A stretch of 64,000 nt of DNA. It comes from Pseudomonas sp. Choline-02u-1 (GTDB lineage Bacteria; Pseudomonadota; Gammaproteobacteria; Pseudomonadales; Pseudomonadaceae). Positions 15,701-25,487 of the stretch are shown one piece after another. Every line of letters begins with the position of its first letter. The stretch's first letter is position 1. The notes under the pieces were generated by a model that saw only the letters and a program-made list of their open reading frames with translations, was not told the DNA's origin and made no database searches. Location of the stretch: NCBI RefSeq assembly GCF_002836515.1, contig NZ_PJBC01000013.1, positions 186,001-250,000 of the forward strand, in the 5' to 3' direction. Position numbers and translations under genes: made by a program.

Positions 15701-15715
15701 TTATTGAACAAGACG

Positions 15716-15752
15716 AAGCCCCCGTAATCATTGCTGATTACGGGGGCTTTTT
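15716..15752 (+). terminator. Strong intrinsic terminator after the tRNA fragment
   Basis: AAGCCCCCGTAATCA, loop TTGC, TGATTACGGGGGCTT, then TTT: a perfect 15-bp stem. It was probably the original terminator of the tRNA gene and marks the first chromosomal sequence right of the element. Confidence 0.85.
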
Positions 15753-15820
15753 CGTTTCTGGCGTTTTGTTCGTTGCGCTTTTCCGGTACAACCTGCCGAC
15801 TGCATGAAAGGAACAGCTCG

Positions 15821-17176
15821 ATGAGTGAAGTTCAGCCATTGGTGGGTGATGACGACGTGAAGCCGCAGGCCGTCAGTTTGCGCGAGGCGTTCTGGTTCTG
15901 GCTGAAGCTGGGCTTTATCAGTTTTGGCGGGCCGGCCGGGCAGATTTCGATCATGCACCAGGAGTTGGTCGAGCGGCGGCGCTGGATTTCCGAGCGGCGT
16001 TTTCTGCACGCGCTGAACTATTGCATGTTGCTGCCGGGGCCTGAGGCGCAGCAATTGGCCACTTACATCGGCTGGCTGATGCACCGAAGCTGGGGCGGGG
16101 TGCTGGCCGGTGCGTTGTTCGTGTTGCCTTCGCTGTTCATCCTTATTTTCCTGTCGTGGCTGTACATCGCCTTCGGTGAAATGCCGGTGGTGGCCGGGCT
16201 GTTTTACGGGATCAAGCCTGCGGTGACCGCCATTGTCGTGCAGGCGGCGCATCGCATTGGCTCGCGGGCGCTGAAGAACAACTGGCTGTGGGCGATAGCG
16301 GCGGCGTCGTTTACCGCAATCTTTGCATTCAATGTGCCGTTTCCGCTGATCGTGCTGGGCGCGGCAGTGATCGGTTATTTTGGCGGTCGCCTGGCGCCCG
16401 ACAAGTTCAGGGTCGGTGGCCATAGCGCGGCGAAAAAGTCTTTTGCCCCGGCATTGATCGATGACGACACGCCAACACCAGTACATGCCCGCTTCAGCTG
16501 GACAAAACTGGCCATGCTCGCCGTGATTGGCGCCGCGCTGTGGGCATTGCCCATGGGCGTATTGACCGCGCTATTCGGCTGGCAGGGCACGCTGACGCAG
16601 ATGAGCTGGTTTTTCACCAAGGCAGCGCTGCTCACCTTTGGCGGGGCTTATGCGGTGTTGCCCTATGTCTATCAAGGCGCAGTCGGCCACTACGGCTGGC
16701 TGACCCCGACGCAGATGATCGACGGACTGGCGCTCGGCGAAACCACGCCTGGGCCGTTGATCATGGTGGTGGCGTTTGTCGGTTTTGTCGGCGCTTATGT
16801 ATCGCAGGTGTTTGGCGCCGATCAGGTATTTCTCGCCGGAGCGATCGCCGCCGCGCTGGTGACCTGGTTCACCTTTCTGCCCTCGTTCCTGTTCATCCTC
16901 GTCGGCGGCCCGCTGGTGGAGTCGACACACGATGAACTCAAATTCACCGCACCGCTGACCGCCATTACCGCTGCGGTAGTTGGGGTGATTCTCAATCTGG
17001 CGTGTTTCTTCGGCTATCACGTGCTCTGGCCACAGGGTTTCAGCGCCAGCCTGGATTGGCCCTCGGCTTTGATTGCCATTGCGGCGGGTGTTGCGCTGTT
17101 TCGCTTCAAACTCGGGGTTATTCCGGTTCTGCTGGGGTGTGCGCTGGTTGGGCTGGCGGTGCATCTACTGCGTTAA
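15821..17176 (+). CDS. chrA: Chromate transporter, ChrA family
   Basis: A 451-aa inner-membrane protein of the two-domain CHR superfamily, which exports chromate. Each half begins with the family pattern: FWLKLGFISFGGPAGQ near residue 27 and FFTKAALLTFGGAYAVLPYV near 265, with GETTPGPL in the second half. Many hydrophobic segments follow. The start is ATG 15821, after AAAGGAAC; the longer frame from 15731 reads through the terminator. It is the first core gene right of the putative attR. Confidence 0.9.
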   Translation: MSEVQPLVGDDDVKPQAVSLREAFWFWLKLGFISFGGPAGQISIMHQELVERRRWISERRFLHALNYCMLLPGPEAQQLATYIGWLMHRSWGGVLAGALFVLPSLFILIFLSWLYIAFGEMPVVAGLFYGIKPAVTAIVVQAAHRIGSRALKNNWLWAIAAASFTAIFAFNVPFPLIVLGAAVIGYFGGRLAPDKFRVGGHSAAKKSFAPALIDDDTPTPVHARFSWTKLAMLAVIGAALWALPMGVLTALFGWQGTLTQMSWFFTKAALLTFGGAYAVLPYVYQGAVGHYGWLTPTQMIDGLALGETTPGPLIMVVAFVGFVGAYVSQVFGADQVFLAGAIAAALVTWFTFLPSFLFILVGGPLVESTHDELKFTAPLTAITAAVVGVILNLACFFGYHVLWPQGFSASLDWPSALIAIAAGVALFRFKLGVIPVLLGCALVGLAVHLLR

Positions 17177-17415
17177 AAATTCTCTGCCAAGGGCGTTCGT
17201 GTCGTCATCATCCGCCCTGCAACCACACCGTCTCGAGCCACCCTGACTGAACAAGCGCAAGCGGCAGACTGCCGTTTCGCTTGCTCACGCGGTTCAAACC
17301 ATTTGTCCTCTGATTGAAAATTTTTTGAAATTTCCTCGCGAGCAGTGCTTCACAAAAGGGTAGGCAGGCTTTTAACCCACGACTTGCCACGCTTATCCGA
17401 CTGAGGAGATTTGTC

Positions 17416-18300
17416 ATGTTTCTACATAACAAGCGACTTCAATACACCGTTCGTGTCGCCGAGCCCAATCCCGGGCTGGCCAATCTGTTGCTCGAGCAGT
17501 TTGGCGGCGCACAAGGTGAACTGGCGGCGGCTTCGCGCTATTTCACTCAAGCCCTGGCCGAGGACGATCCGGGACGCAAGGATCTGCTGATGGACATCGC
17601 CACTGAAGAACTCAGTCATCTGGAGATCATTGGCTCGATCATCGTGATGCTCAACAAGGGCGCCAAAGGCCGGATGGCTGAAGGCGTTGAACAGGAAGGC
17701 GAGCTGTATCGCTCGCTCAATGGCAACGGCAATGACTCGCACATTACCAGCCTGCTCTATGGTGCCGGTTCGCCGCTGACCAACTCGGCCGGCGTGCCAT
17801 GGACGGCGGCGTACATCGACACCATCGGCGAGCCTACCGCCGACATGCGCTCCAACATCGCCGCTGAGGCACGGGCGAAAATCGTCTATGAGCGTTTGAT
17901 GAACGTGACCGATGACCCCGGCGTAAAAGAGGCTCTGGGCTTTCTGATGACCCGCGAGATCGCGCACCAGTTGTCCTTCGAAAAGGCCCTGCACTCGATC
18001 CAGCCCAACTTCCCGCAAGGCAAGCTGCCTGGCATGCCTGAGTTCACCAACGTCTATTTCAACATGTCGCAAGGCACCGAAAGCATGCGCGGCCCGTGGA
18101 ACCAGGGCGACGACTGGGAGTTCGTCGAAAGCCCAGCGCCGGCGGTCGACGGCGGCGATGGCCTGGCCACCGTGCAACTGGACAGCGCCGACGAAGCCCT
18201 GCTGGAAAAAATGAAAATGCGCACCATGTCCGACCCCAACAGCGAACCGGTTACCGGTGCGGACCTGGGCTCCGGCGCGCAGGCCAAGCCTGGCTTGTAA
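17416..18300 (+). CDS. Dimanganese catalase
   Basis: A 294-aa Mn-catalase (KatN type) that splits hydrogen peroxide to water and oxygen in the cytoplasm. Ligand motifs are visible: QGELAAASRYF (Glu), TEELSHLE (Glu, His), IAAEARAKIVYERL (Glu) and TREIAHQLSFEKAL (His). The Asn/Gln-rich C-terminus is usual. GAGGAG precedes the ATG. The next gene, 77 bp on, is a YciF-type protein, a pairing frequent in stress-induced clusters of Pseudomonas. Confidence 0.93.
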   Translation: MFLHNKRLQYTVRVAEPNPGLANLLLEQFGGAQGELAAASRYFTQALAEDDPGRKDLLMDIATEELSHLEIIGSIIVMLNKGAKGRMAEGVEQEGELYRSLNGNGNDSHITSLLYGAGSPLTNSAGVPWTAAYIDTIGEPTADMRSNIAAEARAKIVYERLMNVTDDPGVKEALGFLMTREIAHQLSFEKALHSIQPNFPQGKLPGMPEFTNVYFNMSQGTESMRGPWNQGDDWEFVESPAPAVDGGDGLATVQLDSADEALLEKMKMRTMSDPNSEPVTGADLGSGAQAKPGL

Positions 18301-18377
18301 GGCACGTGGGGCGCGCCTGACATGCGATGGCGCGGCCCGGTTGATCACTGTGAAATCATCAAGAAGAGGACTCGACA

Positions 18378-18887
18378 ATGGCTACTCCACAGGAAAACCT
18401 GCTCGACTGGCTGCGTGACGCCCATGCCATGGAGCAACAGGCCGAACAGATGCTCAAGGCGCAATCCAAGCGCCTGGAACACTACCCGCAGCTCAAGGCG
18501 CGCATCGATCAGCACATCGAAGAAACCCTCGGCCAACAGAAACTCATCGACGAATGCCTGCAACGTCTGGGTGGCGATTCATCGACGATCAAGGACCTGG
18601 GCGGCAAGTTGATGGCGTTCGGTCAGGCCGTCGGTGGATCGTTGATGAGCGACGAGGTGATCAAGGGCGCCATGGCTGGCTATGTGTTCGAGAACATGGA
18701 AGTCGCCAGCTACACCGTCCTGATCGCAGCGGCGAAAGCAGCGGGGGACACGCAGACACAGAAGGCCTGCGAACAGATTCTGCCGCAGGAAGTGGCCATG
18801 GCCGAGTGGTTGCTCAAGCACTTGCCGCAGCTTACCGAAGCGTTTCTCGAACGCTCGGCGGATCCGGACAAGGAAGCCAAGAAGTAA
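18378..18887 (+). CDS. Ferritin-like DUF892 protein (YciF/YciE type)
   Basis: A 169-aa four-helix-bundle protein. It starts MATPQENLLDWLRDAHAMEQ and has the helical metal-site pattern IDQHIEETLGQQKLIDECL and YVFENMEVASYT. Such proteins accompany Mn-catalases and are induced by stress; their exact reaction is unsettled. AAGAGG is the ribosome site. The gene likely shares the upstream catalase transcript or a parallel promoter. Confidence 0.88.
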   Translation: MATPQENLLDWLRDAHAMEQQAEQMLKAQSKRLEHYPQLKARIDQHIEETLGQQKLIDECLQRLGGDSSTIKDLGGKLMAFGQAVGGSLMSDEVIKGAMAGYVFENMEVASYTVLIAAAKAAGDTQTQKACEQILPQEVAMAEWLLKHLPQLTEAFLERSADPDKEAKK

Positions 18888-18935
18888 CCCTGCCCACCGG
18901 CGTCCGCCTGCTCACCGGGCGGACGCGGTTTATAG

Positions 18936-19925
18936 CTAAGGCGCGACTTCCAGAGGTTTGCGCTCGATTGCCACAGGCTGCAAATGCCCAAAGCGGTCGA
19001 GGTGATAGCGCTGCAGATCCCGCGCCAGAACCAGTTGGCCGTTGTACAGCGCCGCCGCTTCGCTACGCACATCTTCGATCGACGGACTCACCGCCGGGTT
19101 GGCCTGATAGCGCGCGCTGAAGTGCGTCAGCACCAGATTGCGCACCCCGGCGGATTCGGCGAAACCGGCAACAGCGGCGGCGCTACTGTGGCCGTAACTG
19201 GCACGCGCGCGGTCGATCGCTGCCTGCACGAATGTGGCTTCATGCACCAGCACGTCTGCCGATTGCGCCACTTCTGCCAGCAGTGCAGGGCGATCGTTAT
19301 CGCCACAGACGATGATGCGCCGATCAGGGCGTGCGCTGAGCAGATAGTCGCGAGCGTGCAGTGTCCGACCGTCAATCACCACGTCCTGACCATGGGCCAA
19401 TTGACCCCAGAGCGGGCCGCGTTCGATTCCCTCGGCATCCAGACGCTGAACGTCCAGACGCGGTTCCGGGTCGGATTCGGTGAACACATAACCGTGACAC
19501 GGCACGCGATGTGACAACTCGATGGTCTGCACCTGGACGTTGACGTTGCGCCACTGCGTGAGCGTTTCCACCGCGTGCAGGTTGATCTCGAATGGCAGGT
19601 GCGATTGCGTCACCTCCAGACTCATTTTCAGCCACGGATGCAGCGCTGCCGGCAGGATGATATCCAGCGGCCGCGTGCGCCCGGACATGCCGGTGCTCGC
19701 CAGGAGACCCGGCAGGCCCAGGCAATGATCAGCGTGCACATGGGTGATGAAAATCGCCCGCAACTCGCTCAGCGACAGCGGCGTGTGTAGCACCTGATGC
19801 TGGGTGCCTTCGCCGCAATCGATCAGGTACCAACCTTTGCCGGCGGACGCGATCAGTGCCGTGGCGCTGACATTGCGCTGGCGGGTCGGCACGCCGGCAG
19901 ACGTGCCCAGAAACAACAAATCCAC
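18936..19925 (-). CDS. rnz: Ribonuclease Z
   Basis: A 329-aa short-form tRNase Z, the beta-lactamase-fold endonuclease that cleaves tRNA precursors 3' of the discriminator base. The zinc motif [12 protein letters not shown], the N-terminal [16 protein letters not shown] and the AxDxGH-region equivalent VLVHEATF followed by YGHSS are present. The GTG at 19925 is chosen because GGGAGA lies 8 bp upstream and VDLLFLGT is the family start; the frame is open 198 bp further but lacks support. Confidence 0.9.
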   Translation of the reverse strand: MDLLFLGTSAGVPTRQRNVSATALIASAGKGWYLIDCGEGTQHQVLHTPLSLSELRAIFITHVHADHCLGLPGLLASTGMSGRTRPLDIILPAALHPWLKMSLEVTQSHLPFEINLHAVETLTQWRNVNVQVQTIELSHRVPCHGYVFTESDPEPRLDVQRLDAEGIERGPLWGQLAHGQDVVIDGRTLHARDYLLSARPDRRIIVCGDNDRPALLAEVAQSADVLVHEATFVQAAIDRARASYGHSSAAAVAGFAESAGVRNLVLTHFSARYQANPAVSPSIEDVRSEAAALYNGQLVLARDLQRYHLDRFGHLQPVAIERKPLEVAP

Positions 19926-20143
19926 GGTGGTTCTCCCTGGCGGTTCGGATTTGACTATGCAGACTGCCAGACGCGGTAACCGCGTGCAGTGCTCGGTGTG
20001 CTTTCGACACTCAGCGACGCGATTCGGATCCATCGATATTGTGCGGCAACTCATCGGACACCCGTGCTGTCGGCGCCCGGCCTTGGCACTCTTCTCGCTG
20101 GTAATGGTCACAGCGAAACGCAATGAGCTTAGCGGAGGTCAAC

Positions 20144-21721
20144 TTGCCAAGAAAATCCAGGCCGATCGTCGACCGCGCCGACGCAGCGGTTCTTTCGCAA
20201 GAGCGCAAAGATGTGTTCTTCGCGGCGGTGCAGGTCAGCCGCATGGCCATGATCGTCACCGACCCTGCGCAGCCCGACGATCCCATCATTTTTGCCAACA
20301 ATGCGTTTCTTGAACTCAGCGGCTACGAGCTGGAAGAAGTGCTCGGGCGCAACTGCAGGTTTCTGCAGGGCGAACAGACCGATCGCGCCGTGTTACAGCA
20401 GGTCAAGCAAGCGCTCAAGCACCAGCACGAAACCTGTGTGGAGGTGCTCAACTATCGCAAGGACGGCTCGTCGTTCTGGAACGAGTTGTTTATCGCGCCG
20501 TTATTCAACGAGCGCGGGCAACTGGTGTATTTCTTCGCCTCGCAAATGGACGTCAGCCGCCGCCGTGATGCCGAGGACGGTTTGCGTTACAGCGAAAACA
20601 TGGAAGCGCTGGGGCAGTTGACCGGTGGCATTGCCCACGATTTCAACAACCTGCTGCAAGTGATGATCGGCTACATCGAACTGATCCAGCACACCGTCAA
20701 GCGGCCGAGCATTGATCCGCAACGCATTGTGGTAGGCGCCGGTCATGCGCGCGCGGCGGCGGAAAAAGCACGTCTGCTGACCCAGCATCTGCTGGCGTTT
20801 TCACGACGGCAGCGGCTCGAAGGTCGGGTGATCAATCTCAATGCCTTGCTCGAGCGGTCAACACTGCCTTCGCATGAATCCGCTGATCTTGAGCCGCGAT
20901 TCGAACTGGCTGCAGACTTGTGCAATTGCCGCCTCGACCCGGCGCAGGCCGAGATGGCGCTGAATCATCTGCTATCCAATGCCCGCGATGCGCTGAGTCA
21001 GCAACAGCAGCCGATGATTACGGTGCAGACCCGCAACGTCGATGTACCGGACGCGGCGGATCCGCATCAGGCCGGACTGGTTGAAGGGCGTTACGTGTGC
21101 ATCGCGATCGCCGATAACGGCGTGGGTATTGCCGCCGACGATCTCGACAAGGTCATTGAGCCGTTCTACACCACCAAAGAGGAGGGCAGTGGCGCCGGCC
21201 TCGGGCTGTCGATGGTCTACGGCTTCGTCAAGCAATCCGGTGGCGTCATCAAGATCGAATCGACGCCAGGCCTCGGCACCACGGTGCGCCTGTTCTTTGC
21301 GGCCGACGACAGTCTGCTGGTGAAGTCCGAGTCGTCGCCCGATGCCGAACAGCTCAAGGGCACGGAGCGCATCCTGATCGTCGAGGACCGTCCGGAAGTC
21401 GCTGAGCTGGCGCGTCTGGTTCTGTCCGAACACGGTTACCGCACCGACATCGCTGCAAATGCGAGTGAGGCGTTGGCAGGGCTGCAGAGCAACAAGTACG
21501 ACTTGATGTTCACCGATCTGGTCATGCCCGGCGAGATGAACGGGCTGGCCCTGGCGCGGGAAATCAGCCGGCGCTATCCGACCATGAAAATACTGCTGAC
21601 GACCGGGTACTGCGCCGACGAGTCGACGGCCAGTGAGCTGGCGGACAATGAATTCGAATTGATCGCCAAGCCCTACGCGCCCGTGGATCTGCTGCGCAAG
21701 CTGCGCTCGATGCTCGGCTGA
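20144..21721 (+). CDS. LOV-domain hybrid histidine kinase
   Basis: A blue-light sensor kinase. The LOV motif GRNCRFLQG, with the flavin-adduct Cys near residue 71, is followed by a PAC-like region. Then come a histidine phosphoacceptor in GGIAHDFNNLL, an ATPase domain (NARDAL, DNGVGI, GAGLGLSM) and a C-terminal receiver (ILIVEDRPE, phosphoacceptor Asp in FTDLVMPG). TTG 20144 is preferred since GGAGG lies 5 bp upstream; an ATG at 20123 without such a site would add seven residues. This is the layout of the P. syringae LOV kinase. Confidence 0.9.
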   Translation: MPRKSRPIVDRADAAVLSQERKDVFFAAVQVSRMAMIVTDPAQPDDPIIFANNAFLELSGYELEEVLGRNCRFLQGEQTDRAVLQQVKQALKHQHETCVEVLNYRKDGSSFWNELFIAPLFNERGQLVYFFASQMDVSRRRDAEDGLRYSENMEALGQLTGGIAHDFNNLLQVMIGYIELIQHTVKRPSIDPQRIVVGAGHARAAAEKARLLTQHLLAFSRRQRLEGRVINLNALLERSTLPSHESADLEPRFELAADLCNCRLDPAQAEMALNHLLSNARDALSQQQQPMITVQTRNVDVPDAADPHQAGLVEGRYVCIAIADNGVGIAADDLDKVIEPFYTTKEEGSGAGLGLSMVYGFVKQSGGVIKIESTPGLGTTVRLFFAADDSLLVKSESSPDAEQLKGTERILIVEDRPEVAELARLVLSEHGYRTDIAANASEALAGLQSNKYDLMFTDLVMPGEMNGLALAREISRRYPTMKILLTTGYCADESTASELADNEFELIAKPYAPVDLLRKLRSMLG

Positions 21722-21812
21722 AAAAACGAACTGTTTCCCCATCGCAGACGTCCATCCTTAAGACCGCTATAAGCAGCCAGAGACGGGGCCAACCCCCGGG
21801 GAGATATTTGCA

Positions 21813-22043
21813 ATGAGCGATTATCCGATGGACGAAACCGATGCCGATCACCGCAACCGCCAGTTTGGCCAGGCGCTGGGGCTGGATGCTGACGAGGTCG
21901 AGCTGTGGGTCAGCGCGATTGAAGAGGACGGCAGCGGCATGGGCTACGTCGTGCACTTTTCCAGCGAGACGCCGGTCGATGTGCTTGCCAAGGTGCAGGG
22001 GCTGGGCGATGACCTGATGATCAACATCGGGCCAATTGACTGA
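21813..22043 (+). CDS. Small acidic protein of unknown function
   Basis: A 76-aa acidic protein starting MSDYPMDETDADHRNRQFGQ. GGGGAG is 10 bp upstream of the ATG. No cysteine pairs, signal or membrane segment. Conserved-looking beta strands YVVHFSSETP and DLMINIGPID. It is 20 bp ahead of the SDR gene and probably in its operon. Family not recognised. Confidence 0.65.
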   Translation: MSDYPMDETDADHRNRQFGQALGLDADEVELWVSAIEEDGSGMGYVVHFSSETPVDVLAKVQGLGDDLMINIGPID

Positions 22044-22063
22044 ATCGCCAGGGAGGACGATCC

Positions 22064-23041
22064 ATGCAGGAGCAACCCTTGGTGGTGATAAGCGGCGCCA
22101 GTGCTGGCGTTGGGCGCGCGGTGGCTCATCGATTTGCCGCTGGCGGCTACCGCATCGGGCTGCTCGCGAGGGATCCAGCGGGGCTGGCCGCTACGCAAGA
22201 GGAGCTGCGCGCGTATGGTGTTCAGGTTGAAATCGTCAGCGTCGATGTCGCCGATGCGCTCGCTGTGCAGGAGGCCGCCCAGCAACTGGAAGCCACCCTC
22301 GGCCCCCTGGCGGTGTGGGTCAACGCGGCAATGGTCACGGTGCTCTCGCCAATTGAGCAATTGTCCGCCGCCGAGATCGAGCGCGTCACTCAGGTGACCT
22401 ACCTCGGTACCGTCCACGGTACCTTGGCGGCGCTGTCGTTGATGCGTCCTCGTAACCAGGGGCTGGTCATCCAGGTCGGCTCGGCACTGTCCTATCGTGC
22501 CATCCCACTGCAGGCCGCCTATTGCGCAGCAAAATTCGCCGTGCGCGGTTTTACTGACTCGTTGCGCTGTGAGTTGCTGCATGAGCGCAGCCGTATCCGC
22601 GTGTGCATGGTGCAACTGCCGGCGATCAACACGCCGCAGTTCGATTGGGCGCGCAACAAATTGCCCAAGCGCCCGCAACCGGTGCCACCCATTTATGATC
22701 CCGACGTGGCAGCGCGGGCAATTTTTAGTGTGGTAAAGCATCCGCCCCGCGAGCTGTGGCTCGGTGGATCGACGATCAAAGCGATTATTGGCCAGTCGGT
22801 CATGCCGGGTTTGCTCGACCGTCTGATGGCGCGAAGTGCGTGGTCCGGTCAGCAGACCAATGAGCCGCAAGACAATGAGCATCCGGACAACCTGTTCGAA
22901 GCGCAGTCCGGTTTGCATCAGATTCGGGGCCGCTTCGTCGGCCGCTCGAAGGACGCGGCGATGGCGCTGACTTCGACGCAAGTCATGGCGTTATTGGCAA
23001 TCATCGCCGTGCTGGTGGGGGTGATTCTTTTACAACTCTGA
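22064..23041 (+). CDS. Short-chain dehydrogenase/reductase with C-terminal membrane anchor
   Basis: A 325-aa SDR oxidoreductase. The cofactor motif GASAGVGRAVA (TGxxxGxG type) is at residues ~11-21, the NAA equivalent of NNAG at ~88, and the active-site pattern S then YCAAK near 150-160. After residue 270 come a polar linker and a terminal hydrophobic helix (VMALLAIIAVLVGVILLQL) that likely tethers it to the inner membrane. Substrate unknown. Confidence 0.88.
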   Translation: MQEQPLVVISGASAGVGRAVAHRFAAGGYRIGLLARDPAGLAATQEELRAYGVQVEIVSVDVADALAVQEAAQQLEATLGPLAVWVNAAMVTVLSPIEQLSAAEIERVTQVTYLGTVHGTLAALSLMRPRNQGLVIQVGSALSYRAIPLQAAYCAAKFAVRGFTDSLRCELLHERSRIRVCMVQLPAINTPQFDWARNKLPKRPQPVPPIYDPDVAARAIFSVVKHPPRELWLGGSTIKAIIGQSVMPGLLDRLMARSAWSGQQTNEPQDNEHPDNLFEAQSGLHQIRGRFVGRSKDAAMALTSTQVMALLAIIAVLVGVILLQL

Positions 23042-23057
23042 TGAGTTCCCGGTTCGC

Positions 23058-23576
23058 TCAAGGGGTGACGGATTTCAGCGCGCCGGCGGAGGGCTTGAGT
23101 TTTTCCTGCAAGTCGCGTGCAGTTTTTGCCTGCTTCTCGATGCCCCGCAACGCGGCCTCGGCGAACGCTTTGAGCTGCGGATTTTGTGAAGACATGGCTT
23201 CTTTCTTGAACAGCATCAGCCTTTGCTCAAGGGTTTCGGCCTGGCTGTCGATGTAAATGCGGTCGAAAGACTCGTCCCGCGACTCAAGCCGCAGCTGCTT
23301 GGCTTTGGAAGCGACCGAAGGCTCGGCGGGAACCGCCATGTTCTGGCTTTGCCCCAGTTGCCTGATCTGTTTATCGAACCGCTCGTGGTCGGCGATCATC
23401 TGTTTGGCAAATTCCCTGACCTCGGGCAGCGCGCTTTTTTCCAGTGCTACACGCGAGCTGCTGTTCTGGAACAGGCTCTGCTGTGCCGCCTCTTCGACAA
23501 AGGCGTCAATCGTGTCAGCGTGACCCGACTGGATGCCCAATGCCAATGCGAGACAAATCGCGGCAAGTGATTTCAT
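23058..23576 (-). CDS. Periplasmic DUF4142 protein
   Basis: A 172-aa protein with a clear signal peptide (MKSLAAICLALALGIQSGHA) and an all-helical mature part holding REFAKQMIADHERFDKQI, characteristic of DUF4142, a ferritin-like fold often induced by stress. ATG 23576 is chosen for the signal peptide and the upstream GAGGG; the frame is open to 23630. It is convergent with the SDR gene. Confidence 0.85.
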   Translation of the reverse strand: MKSLAAICLALALGIQSGHADTIDAFVEEAAQQSLFQNSSSRVALEKSALPEVREFAKQMIADHERFDKQIRQLGQSQNMAVPAEPSVASKAKQLRLESRDESFDRIYIDSQAETLEQRLMLFKKEAMSSQNPQLKAFAEAALRGIEKQAKTARDLQEKLKPSAGALKSVTP

Positions 23577-23626
23577 GGCTTGTGACCCTCGGCAGATTCG
23601 ATGGACGGTGGCAGTCCCCGATCCGC

Positions 23627-23851
23627 TCACGGCTGCTGGTAGTGGCCAGGCGTGTTGTGGCCTTCGTCGTGCCTCGTGCGTTTTTGTACCTGGACGTCAC
23701 TCAATGAAACGTCTTTGAGTTCCGGAAAAGCGGTCTTGAGCAGCGTTTCAGCCAGGCCAGGTTCAAGCGTATCGCCATCATGGATCAGCGAGCGGCATTG
23801 CGGCTGATTGTCGACGATGAAGCTGATGAGGTAGTGATGCTCATGGGACAT
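23627..23851 (-). CDS. Small His-rich protein of unknown function
   Basis: A 74-aa cytoplasmic protein starting MSHEHHYLISFIVDNQPQCR. It ends in a polar, His/Gln-rich tail (HDEGHNTPGHYQQP). The first two thirds look like a small alpha/beta fold (LAETLLKTAFPELKDVSLSD). It precedes the DUF4142 gene on the same strand with a 50-bp gap to that start and may be co-transcribed with it. Confidence 0.6.
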   Translation of the reverse strand: MSHEHHYLISFIVDNQPQCRSLIHDGDTLEPGLAETLLKTAFPELKDVSLSDVQVQKRTRHDEGHNTPGHYQQP

Positions 23852-23996
23852 GGCTCTAATCCTTCAATGCGTGGCAGCAGAACTTGCAGTGCATGCAGCT
23901 TTTGATGAACGGCGCTGACGAGCATTCAAATAAACGCTTCGAATCGCGACAAACGGTGCCCCTCTCAAGTGGAAAAGGGCACCAGCCCTGGGTCGC

Positions 23997-24188
23997 TCAA
24001 ATCTCCTTGACGGGCGTCTCGCCCTGGACGGCTTTGATCAGGCTGATCACATGCAGGCAATCGGCCTTGTTCACATACGATTCGCCACTGGCCACCGTCT
24101 CGTGGTTGCCCGCGCGCAGACGCCAGCGCCATTGGCCTTTGCCAGTGCTCGGGGTGCCTCGGATTTGTCGGTAGATTTCGAAATACAT
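23997..24188 (-). CDS. DUF1508 (YegP-like) protein
   Basis: A 63-aa single-repeat member of the YegP/DUF1508 family: MYFEIYRQIRGTPSTGKGQW, then WRLRAGNHETVASGESYVNK and ALKAVQ-like helix SLIKAVQGE. GGGAG precedes ATG 24188. Function of the family is unknown; proteins are small alpha/beta folds. Upstream in-frame codons to 24236 lack a start signal. Confidence 0.85.
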   Translation of the reverse strand: MYFEIYRQIRGTPSTGKGQWRWRLRAGNHETVASGESYVNKADCLHVISLIKAVQGETPVKEI

Positions 24189-24390
24189 GCGGTTCGCTCC
24201 CTGCGATAGATAAGTGCGCCAGCCTGTGTGACGCATCGACGCAAGCCTAGCGCAGCGGGCTTTTTTGGCTATTGGGGATTTGTTTCCAATCGTTCGCGGA
24301 TGTTTCTGCGAGCACCGCCGCGTAAAGGTTTATGGACGCAATGCCTGAGGCCTTTCTACACTGCCGCTATTCCGGGAGCAGGGGCAATGG

Positions 24391-25320
24391 ATGAACCGCA
24401 ATGAACTACGCAAGGCCGACATCAACCTGATGGTGGTGTTCGAGACCCTGATGCTCGAACGCAACGTGACCCGCGCGGCAGAGAAGCTGTTCCTCGGCCA
24501 GCCGACCATCAGCTCGGCGCTCAACCGTCTGCGCACGATGCTCAATGACCCGCTGTTCATCCGCGTCGGCCATCGCATGGAACCGACGGCCCGTGCCGAA
24601 GACATTTACCGCCATCTCAAACCTGCCCTGGATTCACTGTCGGCGGCGCTGAGCCTGACCCGTGATTTTGATCCCGCCACCAGCAGCATGACCTTCCGCA
24701 TCGGTCTGTCCGATGACGTCGAATTCGGCCTGCTGCCGCCGCTCTTGCGCGCGTTGCGCCAAGAGGCGCCGAGTGTGGTGTTCGTCGTGCAGCATGTCGA
24801 TTACTGGCGCATTCCTGATCTGTTGGCCGCCGGCGATATCACCGTCGGCATCAGCCAGACCCGTGGCCTGCCGGCGAACGCGAAACGTAAACTGCTGCGG
24901 CACATCCAGCCAAGCATCCTGCGCGCCGACGCCTCTGATACGCCGCTGACCCTCGACGAATATTGCGCTCGGCCGCATGTGCTGGTCTCGCACACGGCCA
25001 ATGTCAGTGGCTACGCTGATGAATGGCTGGCGGAACTGGGGCGCACGCGGCAGGTGGTGTTGTCGGTGCCGCAGTACAGCGCATTGCCGGCGCTGCTGGC
25101 GGGCACCGATCTGATTGCCAGCCTGCCGGATTACACCGCAGCGGCCATGGCGGCGTCAGGGCTGCTGTTCCAGGAACCATTCCCGTTCAAGACGCCGACC
25201 CTGGACCTGTCGATGGTCTGGCTCAGCCACGTTGACAGCGACCCGGCCGAACGCTGGCTGCGCGCGCGGCTGGAGGCATTCATGAGTGAACGGCCAGCTG
25301 AGTACCACGATCCCTTGTAG
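24391..25320 (+). CDS. LysR-type transcriptional regulator
   Basis: A 309-aa regulator. The N-terminal winged helix-turn-helix is typical (DINLMVVFETLMLERNVTRA then GQPTISSALNRLR), followed by a two-lobed effector domain. The subtype with LRKADINLMVVFE resembles NodD/SyrM-like LysR proteins. No divergent target gene is adjacent; a DUF1508 gene lies 202 bp upstream on the other strand. Effector unknown. Confidence 0.9.
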   Translation: MNRNELRKADINLMVVFETLMLERNVTRAAEKLFLGQPTISSALNRLRTMLNDPLFIRVGHRMEPTARAEDIYRHLKPALDSLSAALSLTRDFDPATSSMTFRIGLSDDVEFGLLPPLLRALRQEAPSVVFVVQHVDYWRIPDLLAAGDITVGISQTRGLPANAKRKLLRHIQPSILRADASDTPLTLDEYCARPHVLVSHTANVSGYADEWLAELGRTRQVVLSVPQYSALPALLAGTDLIASLPDYTAAAMAASGLLFQEPFPFKTPTLDLSMVWLSHVDSDPAERWLRARLEAFMSERPAEYHDPL

Positions 25321-25324
25321 GCGC

Positions 25325-25428
25325 TGCCGAAGGCTCGGGCCGCGATCGGACGATCTTTTGATCTTGATTGTGAAAAACACAGAATCAAAAGCTCGCAGCC
25401 TCGTTTCACTCGACAGCTCCTACAGGTA
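25325..25428 (+). repeat. Degenerate REP doublet
   Basis: GCTGCCGAAGGCT at the left and ACAGCTCCTACAGG at the right, with GATCTTTTGATCTTG and ATCAAAAGCTCGCAGCC between, are diverged arms of the family-A REP doublet found intact several times further right. Confidence 0.6.
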
Positions 25429-25487
25429 ATGCGCTGAGCCGACTGTGGTATACGTACGCCCCCGCACCCATCGACTGGAGACCCGCA

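Noticed and set aside
15511..15807. Plus-strand frame through the attR region
   Set aside because: It reads through the palindrome, the tRNA fragment and the terminator; nothing in it resembles a protein.
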